Source: Helicobacter winghamensis ATCC BAA-430
GTDB taxonomy: Bacteria; Campylobacterota; Campylobacteria; Campylobacterales; Helicobacteraceae
DNA: 64,000 nucleotides
Direction of reading: 5' to 3'
Assembly: GCF_028751035.1 (NCBI RefSeq)
Contig: NZ_CP063533.1
Location: 186,001-250,000, forward strand
Shown piece after piece: positions 49,285 to 59,490 of the stretch; within the stretch, counting starts at the first letter, position 1; every line of letters begins with the position of its first letter. Position numbers and translations under genes: made by a program. The notes beneath the pieces were generated by a model. It saw only the letters and a list, made by a program, of their open reading frames with translations, was not told the origin of the DNA and searched no databases.

Positions 49285-51270
49285 TTATATAGCTTTTTTA
49301 AATTTTAGATTTTGTGTTGAGCCACTTATATCAGCCTTTTTTGTGGTTTTGTTGCATTGTATTGTGAGATTTCCTCTTAGTGCTTGCGTGTTTAGATTTG
49401 TAATAATTTCAGAAGTATGAATGTTTTTGGGGTTGGAATCTTTTTTGTTTTGGAGTGTAAAAGTGCTTAAGAGTGTATTATCTGCTTGGAGTTTATTGTA
49501 AAAATGTCCGCTAAAAGTAGCGTTGTCTAGATTTATGCAACTCACTTTATTGAGATTATTTAAGAGCATTCCTTTTTGAAGCTTTAGAGCTATAATGTCA
49601 AAATTTATGTGCTTTGTGTGTTCTAAAAAATCGTGTTGAAAATGTAGATTAGCGCGTCCTTCTAGTGTTTTTAAAAAGGTTGGAATCTTTGGAAAAATTG
49701 TGTGAATTTGCTTTTGGGAGAGATTTTCTAAGTTAAAGTTTATGCGTTTTGGGTTTAAGATAAGACTGATTTTGGATTCTAACTTTTCTTGTGTGATTGC
49801 GCCATTTAGTGTAATAGAATCTTGTGTTGCAATGCCATTAAGGTTTAGCGCGCCATTTAGTAGGCTTTTGTTGTTATAAGAGAGATTTTGGAGTTTGCTA
49901 GCATTAATATTTTGAGGGAGATTTAGGCTAAAAGGTGCTAGCGTAATGCTTCCACCTACGCTTTGAAAGCGTATAATGTTAGAATCCAAAATGTAATCTA
50001 CCACTCCTTTGCCTTGTGCAAGTTCAACTTTGGAATCTAAAGAAAATGCAGTGGAGGGGAAACCAATTTTAGTGTGGGTTTCAAAGAGTGGGCTATTGAT
50101 AAATAGGTTTTCTCCTTGAATTTGTGCAATGCCTGAGATTCCGTGTGTAAAGTCGCGCAAAAGCACTTTTAGTGATAAGATTCCATTAAGATAAGCAGGT
50201 TGATTAAAAAGCTTTAAAAGCGCCATTGCTTGGAGATTATCGCTGTTTAACTCAAGGGTATGGGGATTTAACTCTTTTAAGCTTAGGCGAAAGTCAAGCG
50301 GGGAGTTTTCAAGTGTGATTCCGCCTTGGATTAACATATTTTTTATATCACCGCGTGCTGTGCCTTTTGCTAAAAAGATTCCATTTAAGGGGAGTTTAAA
50401 AAAAGGTGAAAAAGGCGATAAGCTTTGAAGCTTAATATTAAAGTCTGTATTTGTGGCAAGAGAGTAGATATTAGTTGTTCCATTTAAGAGAATATCGCCA
50501 ATATTAGAGTAAAGGTTGAAAGTGTAATCTAAAGTGTTTTGGGAGATTGTGCCTTGGAATTGCGTGATAAAATGCGTTGGAGAAATCTTTAGATTAAAGG
50601 TTTTTAAAAACGCTTCTGTATCTAAATCTCCGCCATCAATATTTAGTGTAATATTGCCATCAAAGGTGCTGTTGAAAGCCTTTTGGGCTAAGTGGCGGTT
50701 AAGCTGTAAATCAAGGCTTAAGATTCCATCGCTATATGGGATAATATTTAGCATTTCAAGTGTTTTGGCAAGGCTTGCATCTTTTGTGGCAAGGCTAATA
50801 CTTTGGGGAGTTAGATAAGAAAAGGCTATGCTTAAATCACTATGGGCTTGTAAGAGATTGCTACTTGCTTGAATGAAATAGTTTGCAAACTCTCCTGAAA
50901 ATGTGCCTTCAATCCACGCGTTATTAGGGATTTTTAGGTGCTTTTGCTGATTTTTAAGCGGAAGCAAAAAGCCCTTAGAGTTTAAAAGAAAATCTCCTTG
51001 AATGCTTTGGGTTAAAAGAGAGTAATTACCCTTTGCAAAAAGCTCCAAATGCGTATCTAATGCGCTAAAATCCAAAGAAAATGCACTTGGGGTAAGTTTA
51101 AAATCACGCGTTTCCCATACAATGCCTGTTTTGGATTCTAAATTTTTAAGGATTAAACTTGCAACAAGGCTATTCCCAAAAGGTGAAAATAACAGCGCAA
51201 AAGCTCCACCAAAGAATATGAAAAGTCCAAAAATACAGAGTAAGATTTTGGACTTTAAAAGAGATTTCAT
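49285..51270 (-). CDS. AsmA/TamB-like envelope protein
   Basis: The 661-residue product has one N-terminal membrane anchor (about residues 9-29), then a long periplasmic region rich in alternating hydrophobic and polar residues with repeated short beta-strand patterns, as in the AsmA-like repeat proteins that bridge inner and outer membrane and help lipid transport. No catalytic motif is visible. Assignment is by architecture only. It follows the small Cys-rich lipoprotein gene by 17 bases on the same strand. Confidence 0.55.
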   Translation of the reverse strand: MKSLLKSKILLCIFGLFIFFGGAFALLFSPFGNSLVASLILKNLESKTGIVWETRDFKLTPSAFSLDFSALDTHLELFAKGNYSLLTQSIQGDFLLNSKGFLLPLKNQQKHLKIPNNAWIEGTFSGEFANYFIQASSNLLQAHSDLSIAFSYLTPQSISLATKDASLAKTLEMLNIIPYSDGILSLDLQLNRHLAQKAFNSTFDGNITLNIDGGDLDTEAFLKTFNLKISPTHFITQFQGTISQNTLDYTFNLYSNIGDILLNGTTNIYSLATNTDFNIKLQSLSPFSPFFKLPLNGIFLAKGTARGDIKNMLIQGGITLENSPLDFRLSLKELNPHTLELNSDNLQAMALLKLFNQPAYLNGILSLKVLLRDFTHGISGIAQIQGENLFINSPLFETHTKIGFPSTAFSLDSKVELAQGKGVVDYILDSNIIRFQSVGGSITLAPFSLNLPQNINASKLQNLSYNNKSLLNGALNLNGIATQDSITLNGAITQEKLESKISLILNPKRINFNLENLSQKQIHTIFPKIPTFLKTLEGRANLHFQHDFLEHTKHINFDIIALKLQKGMLLNNLNKVSCINLDNATFSGHFYNKLQADNTLLSTFTLQNKKDSNPKNIHTSEIITNLNTQALRGNLTIQCNKTTKKADISGSTQNLKFKKAI

Positions 51271-51287
51271 TGTGATTTAAATGCGTT

Positions 51288-51584
51288 TTATAAGCCTTGA
51301 CAGCGTTTTTTACACTGCTCAGAAGCTGGAGTATTTTTTCCGTGGCGTGTATTGCAATCTTGCAAGCAACCTTTTGTTTTTACTGCTTCACACATTCCAC
51401 GCACCTTTTCGCATTCTTCAAGACAGCGAGTTTGCCCTTTGCCATCTTTGCGACATTTAATTAAACAATCACGCTTTGCATCATTACAATTAGAGCTTTT
51501 GTAAAGAAAAGAATTATTTTCTCCACTGCAAGCACCAAAAAATAAAACAGCAACAAAACCAAATAAAATAAATAATTTTTTCAT
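51288..51584 (-). CDS. small cysteine-rich lipoprotein with two twin-CX3C hairpins
   Basis: The 98-residue product has a lipoprotein signal ending FFGAC, so C19 should be lipidated. The mature part has ten further cysteines: C33, C40, C44, C54, C58, C65, C73, C77, C91, C95. Four form CX3C pairs arranged as two twin-CX3C units (40/44 with 54/58, and 73/77 with 91/95), a pattern that gives disulfide-linked helical hairpins. The family was not recognised. No good ribosome site is visible. Upstream of the AsmA-like gene. Confidence 0.6.
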   Translation of the reverse strand: MKKLFILFGFVAVLFFGACSGENNSFLYKSSNCNDAKRDCLIKCRKDGKGQTRCLEECEKVRGMCEAVKTKGCLQDCNTRHGKNTPASEQCKKRCQGL

Positions 51585-51692
51585 AAGGCGAAGTCTATTT
51601 AAAAAATAGTTTAAAAGAACTTAAAAATAATACAATTTTAAATCAAATTAAGGTAGTATTCAAACTTTATTGTCTTAAAACAAAGGAATTTT

Positions 51693-54479
51693 ATGGATTA
51701 TAAAGAAACTCTTGTGCTACCTGTTACTAGCTTTCCTATGCGTGGAAATCTTCCACAAAATGAACCTAAAACCTATCTTTCTTGGAAGCAAAAAGGCGTG
51801 TATGCAAAAATGCTAAAAAATCGCCAAAACGCCAAAGATAGTTTTAATCTTCACGATGGTCCTCCCTATGCAAATGGGCATATCCACATAGGACACGCGC
51901 TTAATAAGATTCTAAAAGATATGGTTGTAAAACACCATTATTTTCAAGGTAAAAAGGTATTTTACACACCCGGCTGGGACTGCCACGGATTGCCTATTGA
52001 ACAACAAGTGGAGAAAAAAATCGGCAAAGAAAAAAAGGATAATCTACCAAAAACGAAAATTAGAGAGCTTTGTCGCAAGCACGCACAAGAGTTTGTAGCA
52101 ATCCAAAAAGACGAGTTTTTAGGGCTTGGAGTTTGGGGGGATTTTGAAAATCCTTATCAAACAATGGATTTTGCCTTTGAGACAGAAATTTATAAAGCAC
52201 TCTGTGAAATCGCAAAAAAAGGATTGTTAAAAGAGCGTAGCAAGCCTGTGTATTGGAGCTGGGCTTGCCAAACAGCACTTGCTGAAGCAGAAGTGGAGTA
52301 TAAAGAAAAAGAAAGCGATTCTATCTTTGTAGCCTTTGATTTGCAACAAGACGCACTAGAAGCTATTAACGCTAAAGAATGTGGAATCCAAAAAGCACAA
52401 TGCGTAATTTGGACAACAACGCCTTGGACTTTGCCAGCAAATAGCGGGATTGCGCTAAATCCAAATGAAACTTATGCGCTCACAAGCAATGGCAAAATTG
52501 TTCTAGCTTCACAAGTGGAAAAACTTGTCCAAAGTGGCATTGTAGAGAATGGAATCCTAAAAACCTTTAGCGCAAAGATTTTAGAAAACAAGCACGCAAT
52601 TAATCCACTAAATGGCAAGGATTCTAAGATTATCCTAGGCGAACATGTTGCAGTGGGCGAGGGAAGTGGTTGTGTGCATACAGCTCCCGGACACGGAGAG
52701 GACGATTATTTTGTGGGGTTAAAATACCATTTGCCTGTGTATATGCCTGTTGATGATAGGGGTTGTTTTGATGAAACTCTAATTAGAGAGCAATTATTGT
52801 TTAATCCTGATGAATTTGTAGGAAAATTTGTTTTTGACACACATACAAGGATTTTTGAGCTTTTAGGGGAGAATCTTTTAAAGCATACTAAGATCAAGCA
52901 TTCCTATCCGCATTGCTGGCGATCTCACCAGCCGATTATTTTTAGGGCAACGGCGCAATGGTTTGTGATGATGGATACTCCCTTTAGTAGCAAGGGAAAA
53001 ACACTGCGCGAAGTGGCATTAGAGCAAATTGATGCAACGCGTTTTTACCCAGAACACGGACTCCGTAGAATCCGCTCTATGATTGAAGAACGCCCTGATT
53101 GGTGCATTTCAAGACAAAGGGATTGGGGTGTGCCTATTGCGTTTTTTAGGGATAAGCGTAGTGGTGAAGTGTTATTAAATGCTGAAATTTTAGATTTTGT
53201 AGCAGATATTTTTAGCAAAGAGGGCTGTGATGCGTGGTGGAGTAAGAGTGTAGAAGAGCTTTTGCCTCCAAGTTTTAAAGCACAAAGTGAGCATTTAGAG
53301 AAAATCCACCATATTTTAGATGTGTGGTTTGATAGTGGAAGCACTTGGAAAGCTGTTTTAAATAACGCAAAATACACAAGTGGCGGTTATCCAGCGCAAA
53401 TGTATTTAGAGGGGAGCGACCAGCATAGAGGGTGGTTTCATAGTTCCTTGCTTGTAAGCTGTGCGATTAATGAATGTGCGCCTTATCAAAGCATTTTAAC
53501 GCACGGCTTTACAATGGACGAAAATGGTGAGAAAATGAGCAAATCTAAAGGCAATGTGATTCCACCAGAGAAAGTGTTAAAAGACTTTGGAAGTGAGATT
53601 TTGCGCCTTTGGGTGGCACAAAGTGATTATCAAAATGATCAAAGGATTTCAGAAAATATTTTAAAACAAGTGAGCGATAATTATCGCAAGATACGCAATA
53701 CAATCCGCTTTTTGCTTGCTAATGTGGAATCTTTGGAATCCTTAGAAGTTGAGCATTTTTCACAAATTGATTTGTGGATTTTAAAATGTGCTAAAGAATG
53801 CTTTGAAAGTGTCAATCAATTCTTTTTTAATTATGAATTTTCAAAGGGGTTGCAAGAGTTAAATTACTTCTTAAATGTGGAGTTAAGTGGAATCTATTTG
53901 GATTTATGTAAAGATAATTTGTATTGCAATGCGCTAAATTCAAAAGAGCGCAAAGCTGCACAAAGCGTAATGGCTTTAATTTGCGGTAGGCTTTTTGGCT
54001 TGCTTGCCCCAATTCTCACTTATACTATTAATGAGGCTCTAAGCCATACGCAAAGTAAGGCGTTATTGGAATCTTGTGGAATCGCAAATGTAGCAAGTTA
54101 TGATGTGCTAGATTTACTCTATCAGCCTTTGCCTAGCTTTGAAACTCCAAGTGTGGATTTTGAAATGCTTTTAGCCTTGCGTTCAAGCTTCTTAGAGCAA
54201 ATTGATAGCTTAAAAAAAGAAGGTAAAATCAAATCCACGCTTGAAGTGGATTTAGGGATTCCAACTTCTTTAGAAAATTTTAAGGAATTAAACCTTTGGC
54301 TAATGGTGAGTGCTATTAAAGAGAATAGCGAAGCAAACGCGCTTGTAACTTTCACATTCAAGGGCGAGAATTACAAGATTTATCTAGCAAGTGGGCATAA
54401 ATGTCCGCGTTGTTGGCAGTTTATTAGCAAGCAAGAAGGGCAACCTTGCGCGCGCTGTGCGCAAGTTTTAGAAAATTAA
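51693..54479 (+). CDS. ileS: isoleucyl-tRNA synthetase
   Basis: Charges tRNA-Ile, with an editing domain that clears valine. The 928-residue product has the class I HIGH motif at residues 65-68 (in ANGHIHIGHALN), the editing domain with WTTTPWTLPAN, the KMSKS motif at 614-618, and a C-terminal zinc finger (C904, C907, C919, C922). Length and domain order are normal. The ATG follows AAAGGAA. Confidence 0.97.
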   Translation: MDYKETLVLPVTSFPMRGNLPQNEPKTYLSWKQKGVYAKMLKNRQNAKDSFNLHDGPPYANGHIHIGHALNKILKDMVVKHHYFQGKKVFYTPGWDCHGLPIEQQVEKKIGKEKKDNLPKTKIRELCRKHAQEFVAIQKDEFLGLGVWGDFENPYQTMDFAFETEIYKALCEIAKKGLLKERSKPVYWSWACQTALAEAEVEYKEKESDSIFVAFDLQQDALEAINAKECGIQKAQCVIWTTTPWTLPANSGIALNPNETYALTSNGKIVLASQVEKLVQSGIVENGILKTFSAKILENKHAINPLNGKDSKIILGEHVAVGEGSGCVHTAPGHGEDDYFVGLKYHLPVYMPVDDRGCFDETLIREQLLFNPDEFVGKFVFDTHTRIFELLGENLLKHTKIKHSYPHCWRSHQPIIFRATAQWFVMMDTPFSSKGKTLREVALEQIDATRFYPEHGLRRIRSMIEERPDWCISRQRDWGVPIAFFRDKRSGEVLLNAEILDFVADIFSKEGCDAWWSKSVEELLPPSFKAQSEHLEKIHHILDVWFDSGSTWKAVLNNAKYTSGGYPAQMYLEGSDQHRGWFHSSLLVSCAINECAPYQSILTHGFTMDENGEKMSKSKGNVIPPEKVLKDFGSEILRLWVAQSDYQNDQRISENILKQVSDNYRKIRNTIRFLLANVESLESLEVEHFSQIDLWILKCAKECFESVNQFFFNYEFSKGLQELNYFLNVELSGIYLDLCKDNLYCNALNSKERKAAQSVMALICGRLFGLLAPILTYTINEALSHTQSKALLESCGIANVASYDVLDLLYQPLPSFETPSVDFEMLLALRSSFLEQIDSLKKEGKIKSTLEVDLGIPTSLENFKELNLWLMVSAIKENSEANALVTFTFKGENYKIYLASGHKCPRCWQFISKQEGQPCARCAQVLEN

Positions 54480-54495
54480 ATAGCGCAGGGATTTA

Positions 54496-54621
54496 ATGAA
54501 AGGATTTTTTGATTTAACACAGCCAGTAGGGCTTGTTGAAACTTGGGTAAGTATTGTGGTGGTTGTTTCTGCAATGTGGCTTGGATTTGCTTTGTTAAAG
54601 CGCTTAAAAAATAAGGAATAA
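54496..54621 (+). CDS. 41-residue single-span membrane peptide
   Basis: An ATG at 54496 with AGGG at 5-base spacing opens a 41-codon frame ending in TAA at 54621. The product has an acidic/aromatic start (MKGFFDLTQP), one hydrophobic segment (about residues 17-34) and a basic tail (KRLKNKE), so it should sit in the inner membrane with the tail inside. It begins 16 bases after ileS. The family is not recognised; a gene is likely but unproven. Confidence 0.5.
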   Translation: MKGFFDLTQPVGLVETWVSIVVVVSAMWLGFALLKRLKNKE

Positions 54622-54693
54622 AATGCAAGACAAGTGATAGCGCTAAAAATTAACAACACAATCCAAAAGTAACTTTAAATAAAAGGAGTGTTT

Positions 54694-56466
54694 TTGCAAA
54701 GAATAGGGTTGCCTCTAGCAATTTTAATATTGTGCTATATTTTTTATATGCATAAAGATAGCGTTGAGATTATCGCAGGCGTTGGGATTTTCTTGTTTGG
54801 AATGCTAACGCTTGAAGATGGGTTTAAGCTTTTAAGTGGTGGTGTGCTAGAAAAGATTATGAAAAAAGCAACTTCTAACACACTAAAAAGCATTATTTTT
54901 GGAACAATTTCAACGGCTCTTATGCAATCTAGCACGCTAATTTCGTTGTTTGCGATTTCTTTTGTGTCTGCTGGAATTATTACCTTAGCACAAGGCGTGG
55001 GTGTGATTTTTGGAGCAAATCTTGGAACAACGACAGGGGCTTGGATCATCGCTGGAATTGGGATTAAGGTTAATATCGCAGAATACGCCTTGCCACTAAT
55101 TGCCATTGGTGTGATTTGCCTTTTTGTGAAAGATAGAATTACGCGCGGAATCGGATATGTGCTAGTTGGAATCGGATTTATCTTTCTTGGAATTTATTAC
55201 ATTAAAGAGGGCTTTGATGTATATAAAGAAATGATAGATTTGACACAATATGCAGTAAGTGGCTTTAAAGGTGTGCTTGTCTTTACTTTTATTGGAATCC
55301 TTTTTACTATCGTTGCCCAAAGTAGCCACGCAACTCTTGTAATTGTTATCTCCGCGCTTTCTGTCGGGCAAGTAACCTATGAAAACGCGCTTGCAATGGC
55401 GATTGGCGCAAACATTGGTTCAAGCGTTACAACAGCACTTGGAGCGATAAATTCAAACCTTAATGGTAAGCGATTAGCCCTAGCGCATATTGTATTTAAT
55501 GGAATCACAGCCATTGTGGCGATTGTCTTTATTAATCAAATGTTATTTTTAGTAACTGCAATTAGCGACTTTTTAGACATTCAAGATGATATGCTAAGGC
55601 TTGCAGTTTTCCACACATTGTTTAATTTAATTGGAATCCTTTTAATGCTCCCTTTTATTCCAAAGCTTATTCACTTGCTTTATTTAATGGTGCGCAACAA
55701 AAAAGATAGCGATTCTGGCGCGCCGTTGTATTTAGAAAACTCTGCGCTAGATTATGCAGATACTTCCTTAGAAGTTTTGCGCAAAGAGATTAAGCACCTA
55801 TATAACAATGCCTTTGGGATTATTGCGCATAGCATTGGCTTTAATCGCCGTGATATTAAGTCTTTTGAAGCCCTTGAAACGCTTGCGAAAAACAAAGCAA
55901 TGCTTAAAAAAGATATTGATATTAATGAGTTGTATGAAAACACGATTAAGCCCCTTGATAATGCTATTATGGAGTTTAGTATCAAGGCTAAGGCACACAT
56001 TGAAAGCGATGCGCAAAACCACTCGTATTATAATTTACAGCTTGCTACACAAAATATCGTAGAAGCAGTGAAATATATGCTTTTGTTACAAAAGAACATT
56101 CAACGCTATTCTTTGAGCGAAAACAAGGCGTTAAGTGATGAGTATGACGCGATTAGAAAGTCGCTAGCTAGGCTCTTACGAAGTGTTGAAGAGCTAAAGA
56201 TTACGCCAGAAGATGACAACGCGCAAGTGCTTAAGAAAATTAAAGCGTGTAAAAATGAGTTTTCTTATGATGATTTGTATATTGTAAATAAAACAGAATT
56301 GCTTGTGTATAATCAGAAAATCACCTTAGCACAATCCACTTCTTTAATAAATGATTTATCCTTTGTGCGCTCCATTGCAACGAAGCTTTTAGGGGCGATT
56401 GATTGCTTGTATATTACGCATAATACAGATAAAAAAGAAGATAATATACGCCAAATTACTGCTTAA
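54694..56466 (+). CDS. Na/Pi cotransporter family protein with PhoU-like tail
   Basis: The 590-residue product has about eight membrane segments with the NptA-type duplicated motifs (ALMQSSTLISLF and IVAQSSHATLV), and GANLGTTTGAW and GANIGSSVTTALG. The C-terminal 240 residues are helical and PhoU-like. It likely transports phosphate or a related anion with Na+. The frame opens at a GTG at 54688, but that overlaps the AAGGAG site; a TTG at 54694, five bases after it, is the better start. Confidence 0.88.
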   Translation: MQRIGLPLAILILCYIFYMHKDSVEIIAGVGIFLFGMLTLEDGFKLLSGGVLEKIMKKATSNTLKSIIFGTISTALMQSSTLISLFAISFVSAGIITLAQGVGVIFGANLGTTTGAWIIAGIGIKVNIAEYALPLIAIGVICLFVKDRITRGIGYVLVGIGFIFLGIYYIKEGFDVYKEMIDLTQYAVSGFKGVLVFTFIGILFTIVAQSSHATLVIVISALSVGQVTYENALAMAIGANIGSSVTTALGAINSNLNGKRLALAHIVFNGITAIVAIVFINQMLFLVTAISDFLDIQDDMLRLAVFHTLFNLIGILLMLPFIPKLIHLLYLMVRNKKDSDSGAPLYLENSALDYADTSLEVLRKEIKHLYNNAFGIIAHSIGFNRRDIKSFEALETLAKNKAMLKKDIDINELYENTIKPLDNAIMEFSIKAKAHIESDAQNHSYYNLQLATQNIVEAVKYMLLLQKNIQRYSLSENKALSDEYDAIRKSLARLLRSVEELKITPEDDNAQVLKKIKACKNEFSYDDLYIVNKTELLVYNQKITLAQSTSLINDLSFVRSIATKLLGAIDCLYITHNTDKKEDNIRQITA

Positions 56467-56492
56467 GGAACTCCCCTTAGGCATTTCTTTTT

Positions 56493-56514
56493 CAAGCCTA
56501 AACATAAAGGCTTG
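56493..56514 (+). terminator. hairpin after the Na/Pi cotransporter gene
   Basis: CAAGCCT (56493-56499) pairs with AGGCTTG (56508-56514), with an 8-nt loop. A second possible pairing uses the TTAGGC before it. No strong U-run follows, so termination may be partial. Confidence 0.45.
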
Positions 56515-56578
56515 GATATAAAAAGTAATAAGAAAAATAAATTAAAAATGTTTTATTTATTTTTCTTATGCAAAGAAG

Positions 56579-56584
56579 TATAAT
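56579..56584 (+). promoter_or_regulatory. -10 box upstream of the poly-G autotransporter
   Basis: TATAAT 36 bases before the ATG at 56621, in AT-rich DNA. It supports the gene being expressed from its own promoter, with ON/OFF control by the poly-G tract inside the coding region. Confidence 0.55.
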
Positions 56585-56666
56585 TACACATTTTTATTTT
56601 TACAAATAAGGGAGAAATAAATGCAAAACAATTCTTGCTCCATTTTCAATATTCAATTAACCCAGC

Positions 56667-56676
56667 GGGGGGGGGG
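56667..56676 (+). repeat. poly-G tract (10 G) near the autotransporter start
   Basis: Ten consecutive G residues 16 codons into the coding region. With 10 Gs the protein ends after about 26 residues; 8 or 11 would be in frame. This is a likely slipped-strand switch. Confidence 0.9.
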
Positions 56677-59075
56677 CAAAATCCTAATTATCAGCCACTA
56701 AAACGACTTACTTCTTCAATCTTTTATGGTTCATTAGTTTTAACAACTTTTCTTACAAATGTCAATGCGCAAGATATTGAAATTGCCCAAAAAAATAATG
56801 CTCCACTTACTGTTACTGGGGGAACAAATAATGTTACAATAAAAAATGGTGCTAGCGTGCAGAAAGGGACTCCAACTGCTGGTGGAAATCAAGCTAGTAA
56901 CTCTTCCATTGGTGTGGGTGGTAATGTTGGGACTATCATTGTAGAAGAAGGTGCTAGGTTGGATGGTAGGATTTATAGTAATAATGCGAAAATTAACAAA
57001 ATAGAAGTTAATGGTAATATAGGTGTTGGAGGTAGCAATTCCAGTATTATTAATTTTAATGGGACAAACATAAATACAATTGAGATAGGAAAGAATGCTG
57101 TCCTTCAAGGTAAAATTTTTAATACATACTATAATAATTTAGGGTCTAGTAGTGGTAATAGCATAATTTCTAATATTAATATACAAGGTTCTGTTCATAG
57201 TCTTGATAATCAATCTGGCACAATGAGTAATGTCCAAATTACCAATGGCGGTAAGGTTAATAATGGTATTAGTAACAAAGGCACAATGAACACTATCCAA
57301 ATTACCAATGGTGGTTCTGTTGGTGGCACAAGTCAAGGCATTAGAAATGACAAGACCATAAACGATATCCAAATAACAAATGGTGGTGGCGTTAATTGGA
57401 TTGGAAACCATAGTCAAGGGACAATTGATAATGTTACTATTGATGGTGGCACTATTAAAAGTGACATCAATAATCAAAATGGTTCAATAAATAAGATTAA
57501 TATTGACAACAATGGTTCTGTCGGTTCAATTACAAATGGAGATGGCAACACAAATTCTACAATAGGTTCTATACAAATTAGCAACAAAAGTAACATTAAT
57601 GGCAATATCACTAATAAGGCAACTATCACAAATGGCATCTCCATCAATGGTGGAACAATAGGTGGCGACATTAAAAACAACGGAACCAATGCAAAAACAG
57701 GAAACATTACTATTAATAATGGTGGAAGTGTTGGTGGTTCTATCATCAATGAAAATGGTGCAAATTATGAAGCTACAAATACAATTACACTAGATAAAGG
57801 CTCTAGCCTAGGTGGTATTCAAAACAAAGGAGCAAACTCAACTTTTAGTGCCAAACTTGATTTAAAAGGCAATGTTGGAACAATCTCTAATGAAGGAACA
57901 TTTAATAGTGATTTAAATCTTAATAACATTAGTGTTAATACAATTAACAATTCTAAAGACTTCAATGGAGATTTAAATCTTAGTAATGGTGCGAGTGTTC
58001 AAGCCATTAACAATAATGGCGGAACAATCTCTAAAGATATTAGTATAAACTCTAATGCTAAGGTTGGAACAATCTCTAATGCTGTTGGTGCAATCATTGC
58101 AAAAAACATTTCTGTAAATAATGCTACACTAACAAGCATTGATAACAAAGGAACAATACAAGAAGCTATTAAATTAGAAAATGGAACAATAGGCGATATT
58201 ACTAATAGTGGAACAATCACAAATGGAATCACTGCAAGTAATGGAACAATCAATAAGATTACTAATAGTGATAGTGGAACAATCTCTAAAGAAATTAATA
58301 TAAGCTCTAATGCTAATGTTGGAGCAATCTCTAACTCTGGAACAATTCAAGAAGCTATTAGACTAAATAGTGGAATCCTAACTGCTTTAAGCAATGCTAA
58401 AAATGCAACCATTAAAGAAGTAAATATTTCTAATAATTCTAAAGTAGGCAATATTACAAATGAAGGCACAATCACAAATGGTATCACAATTGATAAAGCA
58501 AGCTTAGAAGGTAATATTACAAATTCTGGAAATCTTTCTAAAATAGATGTTAATAATGGTGGAAACATCACAGGTAATATTACTTATAGCAATAACGCTA
58601 AAGGAAATCTTACTATTAAAGATGGTGGTAAAGTAGCAGGAGCTTTTATTAATGAAAAAAATTCAACCTTTAATGACGCAATCAAAGTAGAAAATAACGC
58701 AAGTTTAGGTGGAGTTGTTAATAAAGGAACATTTTCAGGTAGTCTTACAGTAGATAAAGGTGGAGAAGTAGGATATATTTCTTATGAAGAGGGTTCTACC
58801 TTTAATGGAACACTAGATATAAAAGGGGAAGTAGGTGGAATCTCTAATAAAGGAAACTTTAATGGAACTATTAAAGTAGATTCTATTCTAAAAGCTTTAA
58901 GTAATGAAGGAACTATTAAAGAAGTAGAACTTGCCAATACTGCTAAACTTGATGCTCTAATTAATGAAGGAACTATTAATGATAAACTCACAAACAAAGG
59001 AGAGCTTGCACAATTAGCAAACTCTGGGACATTAGAAAATGGATTTGAAAGTGAGAGTAAAAAAGATACCACTTT

Positions 59076-59490
59076 AATAAACTCTGGAAACATTAAAAAT
59101 GGTATTACTAATAATGGAACTGGAAAACTAACTCTAGCTAATAGTGGAACTATCACTAATGGTATTACTAACAACACTAATGCAAATCTCACTTTAGTTA
59201 ATCAAAAGAACATTACAGGAGATATTACTAACAATACCAATGCAAATCTTACCTTAGATAACCACAAAGACATCACAGGAAGTATCACTAACTCTGGGGA
59301 ATTAACTCTAACTAATACTGGAGATATTTCTAAGGGAGTTACTAATAATGCTAATAGTAATTTAACTCTAACTAACTCTGGAACAATTACTGAAAATATC
59401 ACTAACTCTGGTGAATTAACTCTTACTAATACTGGAAATATTTCTCAAGGTATTACTAATAGTGGAACTATGACTCTTGCTAATAACCTT
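59076..59490 (+). repeat. degenerate coding repeats in the autotransporter passenger
   Basis: At least six copies of a 20-25-residue unit built on the pattern GxITNxITNSGxLTLTN (for example ITNSGELTLTNTG occurs twice, with NTNANLTL and NANSNLTL variants). DNA copies are similar enough to allow recombination. Further diverged copies run through most of the passenger from about 57200. Confidence 0.75.

Noticed and set aside
57474-59402. Several minus-strand hydrophobic frames opposite the adhesin passenger
   Set aside because: They are reverse translations of the Asn/Thr/Gly repeats, which gives Ile/Val/Leu/Pro-rich pseudo-membrane proteins.
59076-59490. Regularly spaced repeats considered as a CRISPR array
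   Set aside because: Repeats are degenerate, in frame and coding; there are no unique spacers and no cas genes.
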